A DNA stretch of 64,000 bases from Sclerurus mexicanus (Eukaryota; Chordata; Aves; Passeriformes; Furnariidae), in assembly GCA_013396755.1 (NCBI GenBank), contig VWZF01006833.1, forward strand, positions 1,368,796 to 1,432,795. The letters run 5' to 3'. A program made the translations under genes and the position numbers. Numbering within the stretch: the first letter of the stretch is position 1; each line of letters begins with the position of its first letter. Below are positions 1-13,385 of the stretch, piece after piece. Under the pieces are notes generated by a model. The model saw only the letters and a list, made by a program, of their open reading frames with translations. It was not told where the DNA came from and searched no databases.

Positions 1-40
1 CAACTGTGCTTCCTTCTGATGAGCTTGATGCATTTAGTTT
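1..40 (-). CDS. SCN3A: SCN3A coding exon 17 (partial, II-III loop)
   Basis: The start of this exon is cut by the window edge. After an acceptor CAG (TTGCAG) it reads KLNASSSSEGSTV followed by one base of the next codon. This is the acidic and serine-rich segment that follows the ankyrin-binding motif in the loop between domains II and III. Phase 0 at the acceptor matches the phase 0 end of exon 16. It matches the conserved KLNATSSSEGSTV segment of neuronal sodium channels, with an alanine/serine substitution. Confidence 0.9.
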
Positions 41-3000
41 CTGCAAGTAAAGTTCCACAGAACAATTTTTTCTCATTAGATAGATATTCTTTCAGAAATG
101 ATACTGAATCAAATCATGCCAGTCTGACTTTTCAGGAATGGTAAACTTACAAATATGCATCACTAAAAGCAAAACCATAGTAATGGCATGTACACTGTCT
201 AGTTCTATTTCCCCATTTATCTTCTCATAGGAAACAATTAAATATAATTTGGCTACTAACCTGGTCCACGCATATGACTTCTGAAGAATTCTCAGTAGAA
301 TTAAAACAGGAGAGCTTGCATGTATGCCACTCTCAAGTTATTTCATTTTCTTTACTACTATACTGAAAGCGTCTTATTTACCCAGCAAAACAAACGAACA
401 GAAATCTCCACATGTATCTTCATGACCACTACAGATGGTGTGCACTAATGTACACCTTCTCTGGATTAAAGAGTTGTAAATATAATGGCATTTAATGGCA
501 GTTTTCTGCAGAATTTCATTTTTGCAGAAAGCATAAATTACCAGATCCGAAGTGTCTTCTTTGCATTCCAGTCTCCTGTGTTTATTGAGAGACCTCCTGA
601 TGTCCCTTCCCTCTCAAATTTTTCTATCATTCTACTACTCTTTTGTATAGTGAAAGACTATTCCTTACTACAGTCAAAGCACTTCTAGAGCTGAAAACTG
701 CAAGAACTGGAAAGTGATATAAAACAACTCAAATTAAGAGACTTTTTACCAAGTACATTAAAATTCTGATCAGGTCAAACTGTTCATCAGTCATGCCAGA
801 CTGCCCATAATTTTGTTCTTTTAAGAAAGCACATTTTGCAATGCAATAACAAATAATAACAAATGCAATAATCGGACAGAGTTTGTAACTTGTTTTCAGT
901 TGTCACTACTGCTGTGTCTTTAATTCTTTTCATCCAAGATTCACTCTCTTTTACTGTGAAATAAAGCTTGTAATCAAAAGCCTTAAACAAATCATCGCAG
1001 GGAAGTTCTTCTGCTTTATCCCACGTAGCAGTAGTACATAGGAATTTCAAGGGGGATGTAGAATGCACCTCTAACCTAAAGACTTTAAACTTTATGGGTA
1101 CTGATGTAACAAAATGGCATTTGGTCACTGTCTAGATTTGTGGGTTTAGTTTAGCAGTTCTATACATGTCCTTTGACCTTTGGATGAAGGTCATGTATAG
1201 AAAGGATGAAGACCTTTTTATACAATTTTCTTGAGAGAATGATTAAATCATCTATTTTTCACATTTAGTTTTCAAGGTAGTGACAGTTTTAGAATATAAA
1301 AAATGCCCGTTGTTCAGAGGATTTGAATGACTTTGCAATAAATTATAAACAATAACTTGTTTTTTGAAAGAGGTATTTCCATGTAGTCTTTTCTTCTTCA
1401 GAGACACTGCTGCAAATTAAAACTAGTTACTTAACTCTTCAGTTAAAACCCAGTCTCTTCAGGAAAATGTATTGGCAGCTAAGGGGTTTTTCTGCCTGGA
1501 ATTAAGTAAATAGCACATATATCTTAATACAGCTTTGTAAGCAATTCTTTCCTCATATTCAACTCTTACATGAGATGAATGAAGTATAAAATAAAAATCA
1601 TGTTGGGTGATGGATAATTTCAGGGCTAATTTTCAAGAAGTTGCCTTTTGTATGCATGTGCAAATGTAGTCAATATAGGGTCACTCAGACCCCAGGTCAC
1701 ATGGTTGTTACTGCATTGTGACCAAAAATAAAGGACTCGTCACGCAATAGGGAAGATTTCTGACTAGCACAAAGGTATGAGTTTAAAAATTATTATTTCC
1801 CTTTTTAACTATCATGATCTGTCATACATGGAAAATCACGCTGACAAATATGAAAAGATTGGGATAAATACATTGACAATTGGATCATTCCGAAGTTTAT
1901 GTTTTTTGGTTAGTAAATATGTTAAAATACCTTGTTTCATTTTTTTCATACTCCACTTCCATTTCCAGAATTTATATATGTAAATAGTTACAGCCATATT
2001 GTCTCTAAATGGAATCATTTTGTTACTGGTCATGCAAATCTGTAAGTCTGGCATAAAATATTGTGTATCTTATACTGTGAGAATATTTTAAATTTCATGT
2101 TCTATATTGTATTTATAAACCAAAATGCCCACTAATGTATACTATAGTAAGCATTATTAGCACACCAACTCATTATCCACACATAAGGCTCTTTCTCTTT
2201 TATAAACGAAATAATCCTTGTGAATTAACTCTCTTATTATGTATCATAGAATACCAAGGAAGAAGAAGTCTGAAACTTGTCATTGAAATTATAGGCAGTT
2301 TTTTCATTAAATAAAAACCAAATATTGTGAAAATAATTATCTGTCACATTCAAGTTAGGAAAATTAAAACTAATCCATGGCCTGATCCATCATCATTAAA
2401 TCAATTATTGACTTAATAGTAGCAAGGAAAAGCTTCATAGTAAGCATCAATTATAAAACTAGGAGTGCAAATGAAGAGGCAGTCAAATTTTTAACTGCAT
2501 CTTCTCATGTAAGCTCTGCTGCAGATAGTCCTGTCAGCATAGTTGCTAAAAACCAAGTGAGAGTAGTGCAATTTATAACGAACAAAACTTATAATTGTCT
2601 TCATTAATTTTCACATAAAGCATTCTCTTCATTATTTTTTAAATAATCTTGAACAACTGCATTATTAAGAAAAAAACCTCATGAGTTAATAAAACTCCTC
2701 TTCTTTGCTTCAGGACCCTAAATTAGGAAAGAACCAATACATTTTAAATAAGATGATGTTAATGATATTCTTTCCAGGAATAAAACTAATAAAGCTAATA
2801 GGAAGCTCAAGATACACGATAGATTAGCACAACCTTCTTTTCAGCTCATAAATGTGATTATCAGCCTCTAGAATACACCATGCCCTATAAATACTTATTT
2901 GCATCTTCAGTGATATCACATTTTCCTTTATAAGGAAACATTTGGAGGCAATTGCTTATGATGCAGCATTCTCAAGGCCTGAATCAGCAAAACAACATGC

Positions 3001-4846
3001 TTGACTAGAGCAGAAGCCTGAGCAATACTGTGGAAATCACCCGCAAAAAAATAAAATAAAAATCAGACTACCTCAATGGGATTATACTTTTCTGAAAACA
3101 GTAATGTAAATATTGTGCAGGCTATAACAGAAAAAATGCTTCATCCCCAACCCAAATACTTGGTTAATGTGTGTATAATCAGCCTCCGTTATGTCCTTTC
3201 ACAGCAATGCATCTCTTATCAACAGCTTCGATCATTAAAACAAGCTTGGACCAACAGCATATTGATGTGCCCGTTTACAAGAAAATGCATTCACTTAAGA
3301 CCCAGTCTTGCTCTCATTTGATTCTCTTCTAGATGGCAACAAGAGCAAGAGCAGGCTACTAAAATTTTAAGCTTTACAAACGGCTTCATGATTCGAGTGA
3401 CAATAAAATAAAGGGATTCAGCCATTACAAATTGCCTTTAGTAATTCAGTCATGTGGTTTTATCCTTTGAATCTTGAAAGCTGCACTGTAATTGAGTGAA
3501 AAAATATAAAATAATGGAAATCTATGATTCCAAAGTGATTCTAAACTGACTTTAAATCTCAGATGTTATGATAGTTGAGCTTTATATAATATTAAGAAAA
3601 TTACTTTAAAAATCGCTTTCATTAGAGTTTTATTTGATGTTTGGAGCATATCTTGGTTTAAAATTCAATCAGTGAAATCTGAGAATTTACAGAATACATA
3701 CTAATATTAATTTCTTTTGGCATCTCTGGGCAGTTTAGCCTACACTATAATACAGGTAGATCACACTGCACTACAATCAGGGGGACAAAATGAACTACTT
3801 GGTGATCCTTTTGAAGCCAGTAAACTCTGCCTGAAGGAAATAGCTTTCAATCCTGCCATAGGACTGAAATCTCAATCCCCTCAAAATTTTGGTGCCTAGT
3901 TTTACTAGGATAATTTGACCTCATTAGTTTCATGTACCTCTGACTCCTGTGCAATATTTACCGTCCCTATTCCTGAAGGCTCTGCCAATTACTCATCAGT
4001 GTTCGCCTATATTGAAAAAAACCCTAACGTAAATACATATGGAATTTTATAAAAATTATGCTGAATAGTCTTTCTAATTTACACAAAAAAAGTCCCCCAA
4101 ATCATTTACAGACCACCATGAAATGCATTCCAAAAAACCACTATCTATGAAGGAGTTTAAGGTTTGAGAAAAGAGGATTGTAAACTGTTTTGCTTTGAGA
4201 GTTCTTTAAGGCGAGTTATTTGCTAAGTGTCATTTTAGCAATTATGAAACTGGTTTTTCTGCTTTAAGTTTATAAAACTCAAGATATGCACTGTCCAAAT
4301 GAATACAGAGTGTAGTTTGTAGCATCTTGAAGATTTGCATTACAGTGCATTGTAGTTTTAAAAGTGTAACACTGTGAATTTTACACAAGTAGCTACCGCA
4401 GTAATTCAAATGTTATTCATTAAGAAGCTGAAGTCGTGGCAGTAATCATTCATAAATCACTTAACACATTTCACACATTTTCATTAAATATTTACATTTA
4501 TAAGGGCTGAATCAAAAAGGGTTGTTTTTATTTTTTAAAAACTATTGCATGCTCCCTTTTTCTTTGGCTTCTTTAGCGTATAACATTCCAGTACTTTTAT
4601 GATCCATACTTCAGAACCTGAAGAGCATGCAGTTATTGCGAAAAACTGTATTCAAATACTCAGAAAAATCATTAGCAGAGTTAAAAAATGTATATTGGGG
4701 TTGCCAATCCCACCTGACCATGCTGTGATGTGAGTCCCATGACTCAGCAGAGAGCAGCTGTGCATGTTTCTACTGTCTTGCAATGGATAGGGAAGGTACA
4801 TAGCTGAAGAGCATGCAGGCCAGTCAAAATCCATTAAAAAGTGATT

Positions 4847-4872
4847 ATATATATATATACATATATATGTAT
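4847..4872. repeat. (TA)n microsatellite
   Basis: Interrupted TA dinucleotide repeat (tatatatatatatac followed by atatatatgtata) inside intron 16. It is ordinary simple sequence. Confidence 0.8.
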
Positions 4873-6140
4873 AACTTGCTTAGGTAACCTGTGTGAAAGT
4901 GGTGACACGTTGCTCTACCTGGTTAAAAAGCACCAGAGCTGCATTCTTGATTGCTCCAGCTTGGTTTTACCCCTGTGAGAAGTAAGAATGGTAGGTAGTG
5001 AAGTTCAAGACACAGGATCACTAGTTTTCCTCTTTTTGGAATCTCTAATTCAAACACGGCTTTAACACAATTAAAACATAATTATTAAATATTTTATTAT
5101 TAGTTGGAAAAAAGGAAATACATACCACCTGAAATATTCAACAAACTTTTCTACAGAATTTGTTAGTTTATTTTAGAGAAATTAAAATGCAGAAGCTAGA
5201 ACTAGTAATCTGCACTCAGAAATTGTGATGCATAAATAAAAATATAATGAATAAAATTAATAAATACATGGTTAGCAGATTTGGAAACTATTCCTATATT
5301 TATATAGTGCTTAATGCATATTAATGAAAATTTTAAGGGTTTCTGTTTGTTTGTTTCATGTTCTAGTCTTCATTTAATTAAGTGATTATTCCTTTTATTT
5401 GAAAAATATGTACATACAGTAAGCAAAATACTTCGAAGATGCATGGCTTCCCATTCCTCCTTCATCCTCTAATAATAACAGAACTTCTAGGTCTCGGTGA
5501 AAATAAATGTCTTCAATTTCTATTCAAATTAAATGTGATGAATTATGATACTGTGTAGGTTTCTAGTTTAGATTTAGTACGCTATACACTTCTGACTCGA
5601 TAATCTTTATCTAGTTGTTTCAAAGGAGGATTGGATCAGGGTCTGTACAGTGGAGCATCAGTGTATCCAGAGATATGGTTTAAATCATTATCCACACCTA
5701 GTCCATAACTTAAATAGTTTGTGACTTCTGAAGATACTGTCCCAGAATTGGTCAGTTTTAGAAAAGCTAATTTAGACTGCTGAATGTTTTAAACATGATA
5801 AAGAATCATCCAATAAATTGATCGATTTCCACTGGGTCTGTTTTGGCTAAGTAATTTATTGAAGCCAAATGACTTTTGGGAGTGCAATAACTGCTCTTGT
5901 CTTTTTATCTTCACCTAGGCACAAAGGCACTAGTGAAGCCAGTCAGAAAACTGAACTTATTCCTTGTTTTGAAAATTCAGAAGATTAGATGATGAAGGAT
6001 AATTTTAATTTTATCAAAATCATCTGTTGTGATTTCAGAAGTCAATTGAGTAGCCTTACTTCTCCGTTCTGAATTTGTACTTACTGTACATATAGTGTAG
6101 CTAGAACAGGCTTTGGAATTCCCAATGGTATACATAGGTA

Positions 6141-6164
6141 TATAGGCCTACATAATGGCCTATA
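6141..6164. repeat. Short inverted repeat, 8-bp arms
   Basis: TATAGGCC and GGCCTATA arms are separated by 8 bases in intron 16, embedded in other ATAGGTATAT-like copies. It could form a small hairpin; no function is evident. Confidence 0.6.
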
Positions 6165-9100
6165 GGTATATGTATTCCTTTGGTTGTAAAATAAGTTTTC
6201 TCTAATTGAGGAATATATTTGAAATTATTTTTCCATATTGAAATGCAGAAATTTATTTACAAAGTTGTGAATCAGACATAATGAACAATTGTTAAGTGGT
6301 ATACAACATACAGTAGTTAGGAGTCTTATGTTTGGTAAGATTAACATAGTGCAGTCATTTCACTGATTGGCAGCATGTTTTATAATAGGAACAGCATCCA
6401 CAATGCTAATGTTAAAAACTATCCAATCACCCCCTTTAGTTATTTCTAATTTTCTTATTATCTTCAAAGTTAATTATCTCGACTATCTTATTTTCTGAGC
6501 CAAAATCTGTTGATTTTTTTTCTGATTATTAATTTTAAAAATCCTCCTTTGAAGTATCAATGAAATGTTCACTTCTTTCAGGTACTTTCAGCCAACTATT
6601 GCTCTAAAGCAGTGGATAACATTATAATCTAATAAATGTCCTATTTCATCCAAACAGAGAGTTCCTCAAATTTCTAGTGATATGTATTAGAAAGATCTTG
6701 TTTAGGTCTGGAACTTGCAACCAGGTTCCAGAATAGGTTCTGGCAGATTTGGGAAATTATTAACTAGGAAATTAACTAGAAAGTGTTTCCATGAAATGGG
6801 GAAAAAAAAAAAAAAGGTAAAAAACGAACTAGCCTTCCCAAAGAAGCTCTGTGGCTAGTTTTTTTGTACCAGAGTATATCTGATAATAAAAGAAGGAAAT
6901 ATTACAATTTTTTCCTCACTCACCCACAGTTACAATTTCTATAGTAAGAACCTGCTCCTGGAACCTTCCTCAGGGGCACACAGCCCCCACTCCACTTCTA
7001 GCATAACAGATTTCAAATAGTCATTCTCCTCTTAATGTCAGACACCAGAAAAAAATTGGATCATTTTACAGTTCCTGCGCAGATCTAACTTCCCACAGTT
7101 CTGTTGTTAAATAGAAGGTTATTATAGGGGACACCTCCTCAAGGTATTGTAAGTACTAAGTACTGCCACAGTAAAGGCAGGGAAAGCTCTGCCCCAACTC
7201 TTACCCCTCCTTTTGCAGACCAGGCCTTCTAGAAGAGATGTTGTCTCAGTGGTACCCTTGAGAGGCAGAACAAACAAATGATGGTGTACTGGTCTAGAGA
7301 GGGAACTTAAACACTGCACCAATGGACTCTTTATCTTCCTTAAAAGACAATCAGAAGGTAGCAAAAGATTCAACGGTACTGTTGACGTGGTAGGAGAAGA
7401 TTGGGAATCTTCACCAATTCCTGTCACATGCCAGAACGTCTGTTCATACATTACCAAAGCTGGTGGATTTTTATAGACACAATTAAAAAGCCACACTTTA
7501 TCCTTTCCCTAGAAATCATCCAAAAGGACTAAGGAATCCAAAGCAGAAAGTGCAATTAATATAGAATTCACAATTTTCAGGGCACTGTCTGATTAGATAC
7601 TGTTCACAATATGCACCCTTGCACTGTATGAATACATGTCAGACAGTCAAACACTGTGTGTGAGCAGAATTTACGGGAAGCATTACAGCTCCAGCTTTGC
7701 AATGGTATCGATTGTTACATTCTGTGCAGATACTGAGGCTGCACAGACGTGCTAAACCTATCCTAACCCCACTGAAAATTTCTCCACAATTTCTTAATAT
7801 AAACACCATCCATCATTTACTGCTGGATTTTCCACAGTCACCTGAAATTTTCACTATCAAATTGCTTATGCAGACTTTTAGATTTGGTTTCTCTCCCTGA
7901 GACATATGGATACAAGTCTATAAAGAAACCCTGCAAAATCTCTTTTGATTTATTACCATCCAGAAACTTCAGGATGGTCTTAGAAGACAAAAGCATGATG
8001 CCTGAACCAAGCAAAGATGGGAATGAACAGAGCAATTGACTTGTGAAAGTCACCTTGAAATTGGTATTCAGAACTTCTCAGCACAACTAGAGCTTTTACT
8101 CCTTTTTCTTGGGGTGCACATACATCACATATTCACCTGGAAAGCAGAGGAGTTTCTGTCTTTGCATTGCATTTTGTTTTGTCCCCAGCTGTTCTGATAG
8201 AATATACAGCAATACACTGTAAACTGAGCCATTCAATCTACCTTAAAGGAGAAATAAACGAATAATACCTATGGCACAACCAGTGACCTGCCTTATAGCA
8301 CAGACCCACAAGCACTGAGGCAAAGTGGTAAGGACTGCCAGGGGATCACTAGCCAGGTGTGGAGGGGAACTTCCCAAGTTCCTCTGCTGCTGAGGCTAAC
8401 ATGTGATGCGACCACACATTTAGCATCTGCACAGCCTACAGGCCCCCCACTGCCTAATGCATATTACAAACCCCTAAAGTAACATATTCAGGAAATTCTT
8501 AGGTTTGTAACTTCATAAGATGGAGTTACTAGGAAGGCACTCATCATTGTATTTATCAAAACTAACCACAAGGAAAGCAGAAAATGTATAGTAAAATGTC
8601 ATTTTAAAAAAACCATCAGAATATATGAAAAGACACAGAAGACTTCGCTAAAGGCTCATTGGAAATGACAATCAACTTTTATTAGATCAGTGAAAAATAC
8701 TTAACTCTCAGACCCAGAGTCACTCTGAATGGGGTTTTTTGTGACACTAGCTGAAATCATAACTTACACCACTTTATACTTCCTGTATCTCTTATATTCT
8801 TAAATTGCCATGGATAAGCACTACTGCTACACTATCTTATACATCTGCATTGAAATAGGTTGTTTCATATCTGAGCAACTCAGTTGGATAATAGAATATC
8901 TTGTTCTTCATCTTACAGTTGTTACACAGAGCAACATTCTTTGCAGCTGCAAATAAGCACACGCTCCTAATGTTCCTTTATGTTCTTTAGCAAAAAAACC
9001 ATACTATGATTAATTGGATCATGGCTATCCATTAATGTAATGTGGTATAGTTTGATATTGCTGAGGAATACATCATTATTTGCAAATATAGCAGTTATAC

Positions 9101-10112
9101 AGCTATGAGCAAGTCATGGATGCAGGGCTTCTTTATAGAAGAGCTTTCTTTATGGTAAACAAACCCTTTTGTATCACTGAGTTACTACACATCACAGCTT
9201 CTAATCTAATTAAAAACAAATTTATCCATGGTTCTTGGTCCCTTAAACCTCAAAGCTCCTAAACATCGGCTGGCACTGAATATAATTATATTCTGCTAAT
9301 GTATTTATTAGTTGGTCATTGATCACTACTTCAAAAAACAAAGTTTTCCTTGAATACCATTAGCATCTGTTCATGATCACTCTGGTATTTCAGCCACTTA
9401 AATTTTGAAACATATGGCATTTGAGTTTTAGATCAACTTTGCACAATAATAATAGCATAAAGCTTTCAAGTAAGCTGTTTCCACATGCTTCTAGATTACA
9501 AGATCATTCTGCTCTCCAGGACAACTTGAGATACTCCTTTACCATGACATTCGTTGGTAACCTGGATTACTTTAATTCAGCCAGCCATGGTCTCTGAACC
9601 CAAAATCTGTAAGAATATTACTCACAAAACTTTTTGGATAATCCAGAATACACTACTGATTTGTGATGTCTCAGGGTTAATTTTTAGAAATACCCTAAAC
9701 GTAGAATTTTTTTTTTCTCCAGTTACATTTGCTCCAGTATGCAAAGCTGTATAGTGTTGATTGTTCCTTAGCCGCCTACCCTTAAATTCTTATGGTATTG
9801 TAGGTACTATGGAAAGAATGCATTATGAAATGTGTGCTAGTCCTAGAGCCTCATAAAACTGTGAAAAAAACAATCATATTTAAAATCAAACACCTTTCAA
9901 AAGTTAATAAACAAAGTGCTAAAAATATAAACTCTAAGGACCCTCTACTATACCATCATATAGGGTATTTTTTTCTTAAATTTTGATTACATAAAATTCC
10001 AAAACAAAAAATATATTTACACAGGATATTACAGTTTCTAAACAATTCTAAATATGTAATTCAAACATGTAAATGCATGACAATTTAATTGTTAAGATAT
10101 GAAAAATCCTAC

Positions 10113-10598
10113 CTGTTTGCTTTCTTCCATATCAGATTCGCTGCTAAATTCTTCTGTATTTAAATTTTCAAAATCTGATTCTCCAACTGCAATGGGCACT
10201 GTCACAGTGAGGCCTGGGTTGTTTATGAATGACATGTAATCATTTTCATCAATCACATACTTCTCCACACTGCTGCCTGTGCCTACACCACTGGTGGTTC
10301 CATTGCCATCTTTAAGATAATTCAGATCTTTGCTTATTTCAACAGCAGTATGATTGGAAATGCAGCTGTCTTTCTTGTTGTTTAGCTCTTCAAGTGCTTT
10401 GATTTCCTCTAAAGATTTCTGCTTTCTAACGAAGGCTTTTTGGATGAACTCCTGTATCTTTTTTTTAACAAAATCTATTCCCTTCTGGATCCTTGCCACA
10501 GCAATCTGGAGATTGTTCATTTCATTATCATCATCTGTAGCAGCAAGGTTGTCTGAACTAAATGAGCTCAGCAGCAAGGCCAGAAACAGGTTCAATAC
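10113..10598 (-). CDS. SCN3A: SCN3A coding exon 16 (end of IIS6 and II-III loop)
   Basis: 486 nt, phase 0 at both ends, residues about 979-1140 of the conceptual protein. It opens with VLNLFLALLLSSF, the distal half of the pore-lining IIS6 helix, then runs into the cytoplasmic II-III loop. Near its end the motif VPIAVGESDFENLN is the ankyrin-G binding site that clusters sodium channels at axon initial segments and nodes. The segment TSGVGTGSSVEKYVIDEND is SCN3A-like. The first part after IIS6 (KKIQEFIQKAFVRKQK, then a KALEELNNKKDSC segment) is closer to SCN2A than to mammalian SCN3A as I recall them. The acceptor is TTTTAG|GTATTG and the donor CAG|GTAGGA. Confidence 0.95.
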
Positions 10599-11638
10599 CT
10601 AAAAGATGAGAGAATACAGCTGTATAGTAAATACACACATATAAGAAGTGTTAGACTTGGCAATGCTAGGTTAACAGTTGTACTCAGAGGTCTTTTCTCG
10701 TTTAAATGATTCTATGATTCTAAAAAAATCAGGATGTTGCTTATCATAAATAACTTTCTGGGGCTTTGCACATTTCTGCTGATATAATGCCAAGATTGCA
10801 AGGTCATGTAAATTACTGAGATACAAACATTTTGAATTCTACTTTGTAAAAATTTAAATCATGTTGAAGTATATCACTAGAGAATTTTGACAGAAAATGA
10901 ATTATAGGTTTTAGGCATATCAGAATGAACTGCAAAGTTTAACAGTCAAAGAAACTTAAAGTGTCAATGGTGCATTCCATTAATAACATTGATTTCTAAG
11001 AAGTTCTCACCAATTCCATTTTTATCAATTGAAATTTTGCATTTTAACTTTTCAGCCTCAATAAAAAATTTTGTGTAAAGGTTTCTTGTACAACTTTGAG
11101 ATAGAAGTTTTCAAACACATTTTTAGGCTGGGCAGCCAATCACTGTGTTTCCTTTTTTCTTTTTTACACCTAAAAAGCCAAAAAGTTCAATACTTAAATT
11201 CAAGATATTCTAAACAAAACCAGCTACACTATACATTATTTTTACTAAGTCAGAAGTACAAGTGCTGAAATTAGCTGTAATGGGAGTACTTCTGACTTTC
11301 CAGGAGCTGGTGCAGCATAAGCTGTATTATTTCAAGAGTGGTGAGGAAGATATTTGAATGTAAAGAGCACCTCTAAATTAGCTGCAGCACTCCCATGACA
11401 GGGTGTTTGATTTGGCATTTTGGTGTACTTCTAAATTCCTGTACCCATAGTAAGAGTACTTCAGTGTACAGAAATGAGTCAAAAAGAGAAGGCAACCATT
11501 ATATCTTTTCAACCAGAATTAGCACATTCAGATTCATTTTTTAGTTCTAAACAGAAGTATGACAAACATTTTCATTGCTTAGCTTTAAGTCCTGCATATT
11601 TGCATCAGAGTTAATGCTCAAAAACGTTTGTCACGTAC
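10599..11638 (-). other. SCN3A: SCN3A intron 15
   Basis: 1.0 kb GT-AG intron with donor GTG|GTACGT. It holds a possible 3'-end relic of a CR1 element near 10686-10722 (gattctatgattct). Nothing else was recognised. Confidence 0.85.
10686..10722 (+). mobile_element. Possible CR1 LINE 3'-tail relic
   Basis: The short stretch aggtctttt followed by atgattctatgattct resembles the 3' terminus of CR1 elements, which end in ATTCTATGATTCT repeats. It is too short and diverged to be sure. Confidence 0.35.
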
Positions 11639-11995
11639 CACCAGGTTTCCAATCACCATGACCAGCATGAAAACAATAAGGCACATGGTTTGGCCAGCAA
11701 CCTCCATGCAGTCCCACATCGTCTCTATCCATTCTCCACACAGCACTCGGAATACAATCAGGAAAGAGTGGAAGAAGTCATGCATGTGCCAGCGTGGAAG
11801 TTCACAGTCACTGGAGATCTTGCAGACACATTCCTTGTAGCTTTTCCCAAACAGCTGCATCCCAACCACAGCGAAAATGAACACGATGATGGCCAGCACC
11901 AGGGTCAGATTCCCCAGAGCCCCCACCGAGTTGCCAATGATCTTAATCAGCATATTTAGAGTTGGCCAAGATTTTGCCAACTTGAAAACTCGAAG
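11639..11995 (-). CDS. SCN3A: SCN3A coding exon 15 (IIS4-S5, pore loop II, start of IIS6)
   Basis: 357 nt, phase 0 at both ends, residues about 860-978. It starts with LRVFKLAKSWPTL, the inner half of the domain II voltage sensor S4. The S4-S5 linker and S5 (LVLAIIVFIFAVVGMQLFG) follow, then the P-loop HSFLIVFRVLCGEWIETMW and the first half of S6. The glutamate in CGEW (about residue 947) is the E of the DEKA selectivity ring. The outer-ring glutamate of IETMW is also present. The end (CLIVFMLVMVIGNLVV) matches SCN3A, while KISSDCELPRWHMHD before the pore is closer to SCN2A. Confidence 0.97.
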
Positions 11996-13211
11996 CTGAA
12001 AGAAAAAAATGCAGAGGAATCATTAAGTCTAAATTGTTTAGCAGAGCAAATCAATTTCTGTAGATTCATTTGTTCTTCAGTAGGAAAGTACTATTATTTT
12101 AATGGAAAGCAGCGAACATGGAGTATTTATCAAAAATGCATTGTTCAGCATTTCATTCTAGTGGAGCGTATAGTAAAAAAATCATAATTTGTGTTTGTAT
12201 GACGTTTTAATATTTTTAAAAATCCACTTACAGATGATTGATGAACAATTCCTAAAGACATTTTAGAATTTTGTACTCTTTTTGTCACCTTCACACCCTT
12301 TTTACTGGTTTGGTTCCACATTTCCCTCAGCACCACATTAAGCTTTTTGTGCTTAGTTAGAGGAAAATTTTTCATGCAAGAATTTGATGCTGATATTGTG
12401 ATGTCCATTTAAATCATAAACACTAACTTATAAACAATATTCATTACCCAAACTATGTTATGTGAAGTTGTTTGTCCTTGCAAGTAGTGCTAATAAACTA
12501 AGTCACTACTTCCTATTGTATATATTAGGAGATAGCCTAGGTTTTCAAGTCATGCGATAGCTACAGGTAATAAAGACTTTCAAATCATGAATCTTGTGCC
12601 TCCAGAAAACATATCTATAAATTAATTTGTGTACAATACTAATCACTATTTAAAATACATTTTTTTTGTAGAAGCTCAATAGTAGTTAAATTTAAATGTT
12701 AAGATCAGCTTGTTATGATTCTTAGTTATATGTAATGGAATTACTAAAAGTTTATTGTTGGTGCCCATTAAAATAAATGTGAAGAGAGGATCCGCTTAGG
12801 GTCTTTACCAGTAACACAAAGTAATGTTCACAATATAAAGATGAAAAATGTTACGATTCTTTATGCTGGTGACAATAGATATGTTGTTATGCTTTGATGA
12901 TTCTTAATGAAATCAATGCAATGAAGAGTTACAAAATTCTTAAAAGGTAGCTGTTAGTCTTGTGCTGGCAAAGGATATCTGCAGGACAGAAAATCAATAG
13001 GATAATTTGATACCAAAAGATACAGAAGGATAACAATTGACAAACATCTTAGCAAACATGGCTTGCAAATTAGGCACATATGAAAAAGAACATGAGCCAC
13101 TGAAGTATATAATATATATTTACAAAATATGTTAGTTATTACAGGCACCAGCACATTTTTTATTTCAAGTGATGCAATTGCATGCAAATATTTAATTTTC
13201 AAGGTATTTAC
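11996..13211 (-). other. SCN3A: SCN3A intron 14
   Basis: 1.2 kb GT-AG intron with donor TTG|GTAAAT and a pyrimidine-rich acceptor TTTCTTTCAG. I see nothing else in it. Confidence 0.88.
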
Positions 13212-13385
13212 CAATCTGAATGACCGAAGAACAGATAATCCTTCAACATTTGCAAGACCAAGCTCCATTAAACTAAGGCTAACGATAATACCATCAAAAA
13301 TATTCCAGCCTTCTTGGAAATAATAATAAGGGTCCATGGCAATTATCTTTAGTACCATTTCTGCTGTGAATATCCCAGTGAATAC
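13212..13385 (-). CDS. SCN3A: SCN3A coding exon 14 (IIS2 to start of IIS4)
   Basis: 174 nt, phase 0, residues about 802-859. It encodes the end of IIS2 (VFTGIFTAEMVLKIIAMDP), the S2-S3 linker PYYYFQEGWNIFD, S3 (GIIVSLSLMELGL) and the first charges of S4 (LSVLRSFRL). The acidic residues facing the gating charges are present. The VLKIIAMD and DGIIVSL spellings are those of SCN3A. The acceptor is GGTTTAG; the donor TTG|GTAAAT is a weaker match to consensus than its neighbours. Confidence 0.97.

Larger units (their letters stand above)
41..10112 (-). other. SCN3A: SCN3A intron 16 (10.1 kb)
   Basis: AT-rich intron with a CAG|GTAGGA donor at 10112 and a TTGCAG acceptor at 41-42. I found no sodium-channel exon in it on the minus strand; its open frames are short and unrelated to the channel. 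It contains a TA-rich microsatellite near 4847-4872, a short inverted repeat at 6141-6164 and a poly-A run near 6803. No recognisable transposon or RNA gene was found. Conserved regulatory elements cannot be excluded by reading alone. Confidence 0.85.

Noticed and set aside
1836..2054. Small open frames in intron 16 as possible missing channel exons
   Set aside because: Exon 17 was found at position 1-40 in the right phase directly after exon 16, so no coding exon is missing between them.
7122..7496. 124-residue minus-strand open frame in intron 16
   Set aside because: Does not resemble any sodium channel exon and has no splice sites keeping frame with exon 16 or 17. No homology recognised.
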